Source: Bedellia somnulentella (Eukaryota > Arthropoda > Insecta > Lepidoptera > Bedelliidae). Taken from it: 64,000 nt of DNA. Every line of letters begins with the position of its first letter. The first letter of the stretch is position 1. The position numbers were made by a program, and so were the translations under genes. The stretch is from positions 17,282,875-17,346,874 of the forward strand of contig OY755170.1 in assembly GCA_963576735.1 (NCBI GenBank). Reading direction: 5' to 3'. Below the pieces are notes generated by a model. The model saw only the letters and a program-made list of their open reading frames with translations, was not told the origin of the DNA and searched no databases. This document shows, in pieces, positions 42,537-53,270 of the stretch.

Positions 42537-43246
42537 CCTTAGTACATCGTATAATCATATTAGTCGCGATAGTAAATACATCCGCAGACAGAACTCAGCG
42601 CTGTCCAGTTAGTTCTCGTTGTCATTTAACCTCCATTTATCCGGGGTGGTTCACGATCGTATCGTACCTTTATTGTATCGGCAATTTTAGTACGCGTGAC
42701 CTTAGTTTATCGTTATGGATGAGCTTGAAGAAAACGTAGACGGTTATAATAGGGTGTATTAGTTACTGTGTATCAGTTCAAATTTCTTTGATTTTAGAGT
42801 CATAAGTTACAGATAATAAATGTGGCTTTTGTGGATTACTTTAAAGATATCACTTTTATTGGAAATCGCTATGAGTCATTTTAAAATATAACATCTTTTC
42901 AAAAAGACTTTGTAATAGGTTGTTACTTATTGGTACACCAAACAACCAAATAGTCAGCGGCGCTTAAACGATTTTTGGAATGTATCGTAGTATTATCTCA
43001 TCGGTTAGTACGTGGTCATTTACTTATATTGTCATAATTTTAATTTAGTATAAAAAATTAATACGTTAATAGTTAAACGGTTGTTTTATTTACAATTACT
43101 CTCTACTTACTGTTCTAATTACTAGTTGATACAGGTCTATGAAGAGGTCCTATCCGCTCGGCAACTTTTAGCCAATAAAAGCATGAAACTGTTAAGATAT
43201 TCAGAACCATAGAGATATAATACTACAACGTAGGTAATACTAAAAC

Positions 43247-44540
43247 GTGGGACACTCAGAAAATTTTGCGAAAATAAAAAAAAAGTTCTATGGGTAAAAA
43301 TGTTTTTATTAAATCTTTTCAAAGTACTCTCCACCAGCATCTATACGAAGTTTCATACGTCTAAACCAGTTTTCGAAACACTTTTTCCAGTCCGCCGCAG
43401 ACACCTCATTTACAGCCCGCTGAAACGCTGACAGCGCATCTTCCGGCGATGAAAATTGTATCCCTTTGAGTTGATTTTTTATTTTAGGGAATAAAAAGAA
43501 GTCACACGGTGCCAGGTCAGGGCTGTAAGGAGGATGACCCAAGAGTTTGACAAGCGTGCTGTTCAGGAAGTCCGTCGTTTTGAGCGCGGTGTGAGCGGGC
43601 GCGTTGTCGTGGTGAAGCAGTAGCCCGCCCTGCCCTGTGTTTGGTCGATTGTTGCTCACAACTGAGAAAACTACTGGCAAGCATTTAGTAGTATACCAGT
43701 CTGCGTTAATACTTCTATGATCTTGTAAAGGAATTGACACTAAATAGCCAGTCATATTGAAAAAACTTGCGATCAAAATCTTCCCACCGCTTCTAGATCT
43801 CTTCACTTTGGTAGGGGTCGCTTCGTTTTTAAATACCCAAACCGTCGACTGGCGCTTCGTTTCATCGTATTGATAAATCCAGGACTCATCACCTGTAACG
43901 ATGTCGTAAACACGCCGAGACGAGCCAGCATCAAATTTATTAATCATATCACGACACCATTCCACCCGGGCCTGTTTCTGTACCTCGGTGAGGTTGTGTG
44001 GCACTCAGCGTGAAACTATCCTCCTCACGTGAAGATGTTCGTGTAAAATCTCATGAACGCTTCCCGATCCAATCTGCATAATGTGTTGAATCTCTAGATA
44101 CGTTATTCGCCTATTGTCATGAATTAAATTTTTCATTTCCACCACGTTTTGATCCGTAACAGCCGTTAGAGGGCGACCACTTCTTTCTTCATCCCGCAAA
44201 GTTAATCGACCACGCTTGAATTCGTTATACCAACGATACACGGTTGCCTTGGAAGGCCCTTCATCCATAAACGCCATTTGAAGTCTATCGTATGATTCGT
44301 CTGGTTTTAAGCGACATTTGAAATCGTAAAAAATCATAGCGCGAAAATGTTCCCGGCTCAGATTCATTTTTCAGTAAGACACGACAATTTTAAATAGCTC
44401 GTAAAAAATAAAGAGGGAAATTTTAAAATTTCAACGTACCTTTTTTTATTAATTAAGACTCATATTTTCAGTATACATTACAACCGGCCAGTGTTTCATA
44501 CATTAAAACCTTTTTTCGCAATACTTTCTGAGTGGCCTGG
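43247..44540 (-). mobile_element. Mariner transposon, ~1.29 kb
   Basis: Inverted ends share CACTCAGAAA..T.TTGCGAAAA (43253 on the left; the right end reads CCAGGCCACTCAG inward from 44540, next to TA). It encloses one transposase gene with a single stop. Confidence 0.85.
43309..44367 (-). pseudogene. Mariner transposase with one internal TGA
   Basis: DNA cut-and-paste transposase, ~350 codons. N-terminal DNA-binding part 44367-44008 (MNLSREHFRAMIFYDFKCRL, PSKATVYRWYNEFKRG). TGA at 44005-44007, where the family usually has Trp before VPHNLTE, then the catalytic part to 43309. The D,D34D triad is intact: TGDESWIYQYD, LLHHDNAPAHT and SPDLAPCDFFLFP, with exactly 34 residues between the last two aspartates. 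The codon at 44002-44004 is GTG, so the downstream frame is not a separate gene. A young, nearly intact copy. Confidence 0.93.
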
Positions 44541-45649
44541 TACATAGGTAGAAAATGCCAAATATACGCGATAGATTTTGTACGGGCTGATGAAAGACCT
44601 ACATTATAACTTTAATTTTATTAGTCGTCTGGGATGCGGAGAAGGCTCTTTTGTATGACCTACGTAATTATGAAACTATCAATATGCAATTATCACTGAT
44701 GAGTGAAAGTTCAATATTGCAACTATCGTTGCAAACTCGATGAGGATTGGTTGTTTTATTAATATCTTAGATGTCCGGATGGTCTAAGAAAATTGCAATC
44801 TAGGGGATCCACTTAATAAAAAAAGAGCAAATAACAACCAAAAAACGGTATACCTACTATTAGATTAGAAGAGATGTTCTGCTATATATGATTTTATTTT
44901 GAGTTTTATTAGACGTAAGCTCGAAGAACAATTTCAGGACATCACAGACGGCCTTTGTTTTTTGTGATTGAGAGCAAAATATATAGAACAACTATTTTCA
45001 TTACATTTGAATTCATCCAGAAAATAGGAAAAACACGTTTGAGTATCGCAAATATTCGCAGAATGCATCAACTGCAGATGTTAGGCAATACTTCAAGTTC
45101 ATTAATACCAAACTATACCAACGGCATTTTTATAAAAATAATATTTTTTATCGCTTGGATTAATAAAAGTAATGAATATATTTAAGCGTTAACAAAAATA
45201 ATAATTGCTCTATTTAATGGAACCTTGTACCTACTTTGGGTTTAGTTCTGCAAAGAGTTAGAATCGCATTTTCCTACAGTGTCACGCCTATATGCATCAA
45301 ATACGGTGTTCCGCCTTCGATCATATATAACAAAGATACACCAACAAAGCACGAAAAACGGCCCGGCGAAACTGTGCTTATTTATATCTTGCAATTAATA
45401 ATAAGTCTTAAGAAAATGTGGTAGGGTTGATAATTGTAGAAAAATAAATATTTAATTGTCAAACAGTCTTGTCATTCTCGCGGTCCACTTTTGTGCGTTG
45501 AATTTGTATGGGAGTGCGGCATCTTTGGTATATATGATCAAAGTGTTCCTCCCATTAAGCCATCTCGGTTGTCAGAAAATTAATATGATATTGTAATTTA
45601 CTTTTTCTATTAATTACCAATAATTCTATATTTATTATCCCTTAAAGTA
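44541..45649. other. No gene seen
   Basis: AT-rich intergenic DNA after the mariner. A ~60-bp stretch near 45215-45270 (AATGGAACCTTGTAC, TAGTTCTGC, GAATCGCA) recurs at 46873-46925, a small dispersed repeat. Confidence 0.4.
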
Positions 45650-46545
45650 GAGATGCATGCCAAATACATTCGCCCTAAGGTTAGACCTCTGAGTAGTAGG
45701 AATACACGACAAATAAAGTAGTGCACATTATTCCTAAAAGCCGTGACTTCAGATCCCATAGTTTATGATCATTAAGCACACCAAACGTACTTTCAAAAGT
45801 GACTTTCTGGTACTTCAGTTTAAAACACATCGTGCTCTTTGCAGACGTTGACTCCAATAGCACAAACGAAATGGCTACTTGATTGTATTATGTCAGTCAT
45901 GCTATTTATAATGCTCAGTTTTGAAATAGTGGTGAAAAATCTACTATTTGAGCGGTCACCGAACTGATTAGTCAGGATTTCGTAAATTCTGGGACAGTAC
46001 TATCGTACAAATTATGGAACAGTTATGTATAAATTAGGGAAAAATGCATTAAAAATACATAAAACAAGGTACAACCTTTACATAAAACTCTTTAGGAAGG
46101 GTTTTCATATAAAAAAAATTTAGCAAACACGTTTTATTTTGTTGGTGACACACTCAAAAAATGATGTCATTAGAGCGAAAATATATGTTCATTTGCTACT
46201 AATTCTCATTATAATTATTTGATCACAAACTTAGTATCCTCTACTCTTATTCTATGTACATGTAAAAAAAAATGCATCTTTCACCTAACTAAACTAATGT
46301 TTTTCAATTCCTTGGTTTATTTAAATGGAGTCATTGAAGTAAATTTTCGTTTAGCAAAACCTAAAATGTGTATTTAAGCTTACCTTGAAGGCATGCACTG
46401 ACCACTGTATAAACAAAAATAACACTATATATAACTCACTACTCTTATGATCGCTGGTTTAAAATACACTTAGGTATTGTTACTTGAAATTTTTATGTAT
46501 GCGGTTATAATAATAACCACTTTCCGACAAATTTTTCAGAGTTGT
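45650..46545 (+). repeat. Ancient relic of the ~1.05 kb unit
   Basis: Scattered similarity in the same order as the array unit: GACCTCTGAGTAG, ATTCCTAAAAGCCGTGACTT, CACACCAAACG, GTCATTGAAGTAAATTTTCG and ATAACTCACTACTCTTATGA. It shows that the unit is dispersed as well as tandem. Confidence 0.5.
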
Positions 46546-46573
46546 TACGAACAAAGAAAAAAACTAAATATTC

Positions 46574-46816
46574 AGTTGTGTAGTGCCGGCGTAGAATGCA
46601 CTACCCCTTTCTACCTACGGGTGTCGTAAGAGGCGACTAAGGGTATGAGGCTTTTTAAGTGGTTTTTGGGCGATGCGTCTGGAGACCCATCATCAACGAC
46701 ACATTTTGCTACCATTTACTCCCCTATAAACTTCCAAACATTGCTGATGAGTTTCTAGCTCTTCAGCTCTGGCTACCCCGCTATGGGATTTATGGCCGTG
46801 AGTATATGTAAGTATG
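46574..46816 (+). repeat. RTE-tailed SINE
   Basis: Sense copy: TGTGTAGTGCCGGCGTAG, GGCGATGCGTCTGGAGACCC, CTCTGGCTACCCCGC, GGCCGTGAGTATATG. Confidence 0.75.
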
Positions 46817-47042
46817 TACATATGCAGCCGTCTCCGGTATATCGTTATGATTATAGAAATATAAAGGGCGGCATTCAATGGAACCTTGTACTTTGGGTTA
46901 AGTTCTGCTAGAATCGCACTTTCCAACATTTTTATTCCGCCCATTAGCTCAGCCTCACATATTACGAAACGCCAAAAAGAAGGAGTATAATTTTAACGTC
47001 ACCCCCCTCTTTACTCAGCTATATTATACCACACAAACCTCC

Positions 47043-47750
47043 AAAGGACAATGGGCAAAAATGTATGGACGCTGGTACCCGCTCCAATACTCATATGCAG
47101 TATATCATTAGAAAGGTATTTTGACGTAGAACAACGTGTGCTATGGGGCTTGTCTTGATTTTCGTTTTAAAGGTAATGATTCTGCTAAGTATTATAGTTG
47201 GGAATGTGCTTCGAACTACCTAATGTGTAAGAATATAGATAAACAAACAATAGGCAAACAAAATCAATATAGTCCAGATACACAGCTCAGGTCAACGTTA
47301 ATAGTGGGTTACAAGGTCCAGTGAGAGCGCAGGGGTTAGTTGGTAATCAAAACGAGTAATAAAAGCACAGAAGAAACTCAAACAGCAACGAAACGTCGTC
47401 ACGAGCGCAAAACGAACGAGAGATTATTGCAAACAAAGGATTTACGACGATGCTCACGCGCACCCCGCGCTCTTCTTGTGTTCCATTTCACGAGTTTAGA
47501 AAGGGAGGGAAGCTTATCGTGGCCATATTGTGAAACATAACATGAAAAGGTAAACAAAAACTCAGGAAACATTACGGTCAGATCTCATATCATACATAGA
47601 AAAAAGGTATGTTAAATGTATGTTTATCTCCGAACGAAACGATATCTGAGACTCGACGTCATAGAAACTATCGCTAGTCTTGGTAAGACCTTTCAAATGA
47701 CATCGCAACCAAATGTATTGGAGCGGGTACTAAATCGCTCATTGTCCTTT
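47043..47750. mobile_element. ~0.7 kb TIR element
   Basis: Inverted ends AAAGGACAATG(G/A)GC...GTACCCGCTCCAATAC at 47043-47100 and 47712-47750. The interior has no transposase. Non-autonomous DNA transposon. Confidence 0.6.
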
Positions 47751-48103
47751 CAGCTGTTCTGTCGGCAACCGGCAGTCACCCAGGAAATAAATACTTGGAA
47801 GAGTTCTTTAATCATAGCGATTGCGCCTACAACTGGTGTACCATACATTCATATAAGAATTTTGCTCCTATATCCTTCAGGTTGTCACTCGACTTGATTT
47901 TTAATGTTTTATGTTAAATGTATGTAGGTAGAAAAATGATCTAAAGATTATCTTTTGATTGTTCTGCCTTAGACCTTAAACTTTGTAAGAGAGAATCATG
48001 GAGCACCATCATTGACTTTACTAATATTTTGTAGTAGTTTGATTTGATGGTCTGGTGAAAAGCAATGAAAAATTGAGAAATAAAAACTATTATTTGGCAC
48101 AAT

Positions 48104-48548
48104 AGGCTATTTGACTGTAATAAAAATATACATTTCTTTTATTGCATTAGTCTTAATATTTCTTTTTTGGAGCAATATGTAATAATGCGAGATAAAAATA
48201 TTGCATAATTTCACTAAAATCCGTCTTCTAAAATAAGTATTTTGGATGCCACTGTCACGTGACTAAAAACGACCGTGATTGGCTATTTCTATAATGACGT
48301 AGATTGCACATAAACAGACTGTGTATCGCTTCGCTCATTGGTGTTTAATGCGGAATTGACGTCATTTGTGCTACACCCGCCATATTACTTAAAGTCGCGT
48401 TTTCGCGGCACATTTGAATATTGCATTTTCTTTTTCGTATTTTTAATAAAATAGCTAAAATGAAGACAGTAAAATATTTTTTTAGGGCTCCTTATAAACA
48501 AATTGACACCGTAAGATAGTTTTCAAAACTTAGTCAAATAGCCTATTT
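48104..48548. mobile_element. MITE related to the intron-11 THAP element
   Basis: Perfect 16-bp inverted ends AATAGGCTATTTGACT and its complement. Shares the end motif and CACTGTCACGTGACTAAA with the element at 29490-31157. Confidence 0.7.
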
Positions 48549-49440
48549 AAACCTAAACAATCATATTCTATCTCCCAAGCATATTCATAATTAAATACTA
48601 TTTGTACTTCCCGAAAACCAAAGCATTTTTTTATGGATTTTATATTAAATTAGAATATGTGACTAGTGTGCGTTAACATAATACTCAAGCTTATCAAAGT
48701 GTACCAGCAATGTCACATTAAATCTGTATAAAAGCAAATAATAATAATTGATAAATATCAGGATTTTAGCGATGATAATAATAATAACATATAATTTGAT
48801 ATTGATTTATTTAAACTAGTAAAACTTTTGGTTTGAACAAAGTTAGATATAAAGTGATCAAACCGTGTTAGCCACCAAATGTGCCAGCTCCGTGGAGCCG
48901 CATACACTTCCCATTGAGAAAGTAACACGTTTTGTAATGTAAACGTTATTTAATCATATCACAGTACTTCACTGATTTGCGTATTCAATGGATGTACTTT
49001 TTATGTGAATTACATTGTTAACTTATTTCTACAACAAAAAAATTAAACATACCTAGCCAAATTTCATTGCCTAACTAAAGATTTGCTATAATTAGTTTGC
49101 GTGAGAAAATCACATTTGGATTAAATCTCTTTTTCGATCACGCAGCAGCATACCGACTTTTGTGATTATTTTGATTACAAGCTATAGCTTCAAAAATTAA
49201 CCATGTTATAATTATACTTACAATAATTATAATCATTACAAATCAACTGTTACATACAAGCTCTTATTTTACTGATTGGTCAGAAATTATTCACTCACTC
49301 ACATCTTAGCTTTAATAACTCCACTTTTAATTGCAGTACTTTCAATTAATAGCAAATATCCAGTCTGATAATTATCAATATGCACAAACGCTACATTGAC
49401 GCAAGAATGAATAAAAACACTAAAGTATTATATGAAAGAG
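48549..49440. other. No gene seen
   Basis: AT-rich DNA with no ORF, repeat or RNA gene that I can support. Likely the boundary between the 3' regions of the two convergent genes. Confidence 0.4.
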
Positions 49441-52400
49441 GTGTAATAATAATTTATTGTTACATAAATAATCAAAACAAAAAAGTATTCTTACAACTGA
49501 ACTTTAAATCGTACAATTGACAGCCGAGATTTTAGACTTATTGCCAGATTTACACAGAGTAGCTACGCGTTATTGCTGTATTACTAATGTCTAATGGAAT
49601 AGTTCCACCGCGAGCCAAACACGTACAAACCGACGTCGCCTAGCGCGGACGCGGTCACATATCATCATCTATCTGCTTTTATTTTATAATTATTCCTTCC
49701 ATGACTGGAATCACAACAATATTTAGACCAAATAGGGGATAATCTTTCCTATATGTACAATAGTATATCTAATCGAAGCCATCAAGTAATTACAATATGT
49801 TCAACGAAATGCTAAGTGTCACGTCAAACAAACAGACGTGTATTTATAGTTAATTTACAGTAAATCACTTGAGCTACATTCGGAATAGTAGCAAAACAAA
49901 TTAAAAGCATCGCAGTCATCGTAATAACTGATAGCGAGTCTCCAGCAGTATTGGTGCAAAGCACCTACATATCAAACAACAGCTTTTAGCTTCACCATTC
50001 GTAGCAATCGAAATATCGATTACGAACAATACCTTTATTAGAATAGTAATGTTGCTTGAGTTAATATACAGGCACGCTACCGCAAATATTCACGCTATGA
50101 TATTGTTTTATAGCAAAGACACTTGTAATAACTATTTATACACACATAAAAATTTTAACATTCTCTAATCTCTGTCTCAGAATAATGTTTTATTTTACAT
50201 AGTTAACTGCAACGTTTTTCAATAGATTAATACGAAATAATGCTATATATCAGCTGATACACAAAATGGTTGTCAAAATTTTAAAAAGAAAACTGGAATC
50301 AATTACTATAGCAGTATGTTTTACTGGCTTTGTTTGCACATGTCACACTTGCACACCATTACTATGAATGCAAAGAGAACTAAACAATTTGCTTCAACTC
50401 GAACTACCATACATACTTTTTGACACTTGATATACATAATGATCAACAAACATTTCAGAATATGGATATACACTAAAGGCAGGTAAGACTTGATGGTGCT
50501 TTAATAAACGATTGCCTATATATCGGTTTTATCAGCTTTTAGACAATAATTATATAAGAATGAAAAATGAAAAATGAAGTATTTTCTTAATTCAGTGCAC
50601 AGGTATATGTATAGTACAATTGTTGAAAAATTTAAAAGTATAATGATGATAGTTCGAGTCTAACACATCATTTTGTATTAACATGAAACCTTTTATTTAA
50701 TATATCAGACTTTTAGGTCAACATATGACTAAAATGCCAAAATCTGTCAAACATATAAAACTCGTGTCATTTATAAAATTTCACCAGTTTCGGAATAGCT
50801 TAAAATCTCTGATCCGAATAATTATTACAAAAGCTTGTAAAAGTGGTTCCAGACTACCAGTTTAACCTGAAGAAGGCTGGTGTACATTGTTTTCTACAAT
50901 GTATGTTGCCGCATACAGTGAAAGGGGCAAAGATCATAAATTGGCATTTTTATGTCTAAATTTTACGGGTCAGTGTCCAGACCACATGTCCATTGAAATT
51001 GTATGAAAATAATTGACAGGTGACATTAAAGGAGATAAGGTGAACCTTTCAATCCAACAAATTAGAGATTCCAAGTAACATGTTCGTTATGCAATACAAT
51101 ATAATCCAGCAATAAAATTGGACTGCAAAGGAAAAAAATATAATCTGTAACCACTTTTTTTTTCAAACCGAGCTGTCATAGTCACATGTGTAAAACACCA
51201 TTCACACTTAAAATAAGGATTAATTAACTGATATTTGTATTGACTGAAAGAAAAAACGTAGCAACACGATACTGTTCAGTTATAAAGGAAACACTGGAGC
51301 AGAATATAATCAGCTAAGTTCAAGTACAAAAATAAAGTATGACGAGTTTAAATTGTGATATTGGTAGAAATTAACCTTCAGGCAGGCGCTTAGTCATTTA
51401 TAAGTCACGCCTATTTCTATCCACGTCTTCTAAGGCAACTGTTTGAAAACGTCAAGTATTATACTTTTTACATAGTTCTTTGGCTTTAGTATTTTGGGTG
51501 GGAATTAAATCTTAGCATACAATCAAAGTGTAAAGCAATTAGTATCAAGCAGTAAAACGACGATAATTATTCGTTTCTATGACACAAAAGCATCATGTAG
51601 AGCATAAAATGTTTGTAAGTTTTGTAGTCAAATATTTTAAAATAAAAAAGTACTCGGAAATTTCTTGCATTCCCTACATATCTTGAGGCATGTTTTACTC
51701 TTTTTGAAAATTATTCGCAAAACAGTAATCTATAGATAAACTAAGATATGACCGTAGTGTTAAGTGCTCTATCACCTTATCCTTACTACAGTTTTTTGTG
51801 CTGTATACAGTGTAAGTGTTTTGGTTTATATTTTTGTCATACATTTTTATTAAATGCCGTAAGTCTTGTAAGTAATGACAATTTTATATTTGCCGTTGCA
51901 TAATTTGATCAAGATCGGTCAGCCTATAAAGACTTGGATACAAGCCGCAATGATGCGAATGATGAGCATACTGTCTTCCCAAAAGCAAAATAAAACATGC
52001 CCCATTTTAATTGAGACATAAACAATCACTATGTATTTCAATAAGAAGCATTTTAAAGTTATATTGTAAAAATAAAAGAGCCGAAATTTGCACCGGCGTT
52101 TGGTCACAAATAAAATAAAAGATATAACGTATATGGTGTGAATGCGCCTGATGAATCACACACAAGGAAACAGAGTGAGCTAAGAAGCCGATCGACGCCG
52201 CGCTTACTTGAAGGTTAAAGAAATGAAAATTATTTTTATAACATTAATATCTAACAGTATCCCCAGACCCCGTAGGCGATTTATAAACTTATCTTTAAGT
52301 TATCCAACTATTTCTATGTACATATTTAAAAATTCAGTAACACCACCTTAACATTGTCATAGTATAAAAAGACTGCATATTATTTTTTATGCCTATTACT

Positions 52401-52485
52401 TTCTGTACTACTAATAGGTATTATTTTTGATGTTATCATCATAGACATTATAAATACAAACATCACCTAGCAGAACTTGCACCTT

Positions 52486-52915
52486 AAGGTGTAGATATAA
52501 TCACCATCGATAATTCACTTTAAATCATGAAAAATAACAACCTTCACTGTAAACCACACTAATGGCGAGCGTATAATTCACTGTCCCATTCAGTGAAATA
52601 TCCACTTGATCATAATGAAGTTCTACTTTCAGTTGTTGCTTTCGATGCGTAGAGTGACTTGCCACAATATCGTTAGTGTTTAAATCTACACTATTTAATA
52701 CAAGATCTGTAGGAGACGCATAGGTGTAAATATAATCACTACCGCTATTCACTTTAAATCATGAAAATTAACAACCTTCGCTGTAAACGACACCAATAGC
52801 GAGCATATAATTCACTGTCCCATTCAGTGTATTATCCACTAGATCATAGTGAAGTTCTAATTTCAGTTGTTATTTTCGATGCGTAGAGTGACTTGCCACA
52901 ATACCGATAGTGTTT
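52486..52915. repeat. ~235-bp tandem duplication
   Basis: TTCACTTTAAATCATGAAAA at 52514 and 52748, TTCGATGCGTAGAGTGACTT in both units, about 90% alike. Lies in the putative WAC 3' UTR. Confidence 0.85.
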
Positions 52916-52917
52916 AA

Positions 52918-53012
52918 CCCTTTAACCAGTGTGCGCAACATAAAAATTAATAGCATTTGACATCTATTTGAAGGTAGATAAGGTTTAAATTTTGCCTATA
53001 CTGGTTAAAGGG
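52918..53012. mobile_element. 95-bp MITE, piggyBac-like ends
   Basis: TTAA then CCCTTTAACCAGT on the left and ACTGGTTAAAGGG on the right (followed by TAAG). CCC ends next to TTAA suggest a piggyBac-type origin. Confidence 0.45.
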
Positions 53013-53194
53013 TAAGTTGACACCGTCGCTTACAATAAGTAAGTTCTGTACGTGCTGTACCTCTCGAAGAGCGATAGAGCGTCGAGGGTGAAGGTGGAGA
53101 AGGCGTTGGGCGAGGCTGGGGGCGGCAGGCGCAGGGGGGAGGGGGAGCGGCGGGCGGGAGGGGCGGACACCTTGGCCACGCCCCACCACGAACC

Positions 53195-53270
53195 CTAGTC
53201 ATCCGACATGAACGAGTTCTGCGACTTTAGCTCCTCGAGCCGCGAGATCTGTTGTCGGAGGTACATCACT
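53195..53270 (-). CDS. WAC: WAC-like terminal exon
   Basis: Acceptor [30 protein letters not shown] then MSDD and TAG. The LRQQI..LE.LK.QNSFM ending is the WAC hallmark. The bases just past the stop are very GC-rich (53090-53190). Confidence 0.94.

Larger units (their letters stand above)
49441..53194 (-). other. Gene-free region, possible WAC 3' UTR
   Basis: About 3.7 kb past the WAC stop with no supportable ORF and, up to 52.4 kb, no recognised transposon. On the - strand an AATAAA lies near 49454. It contains a ~235 bp tandem duplication (52486-52915) and a tiny TIR element (52918-53012). A long 3' UTR is inference only. Confidence 0.3.
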
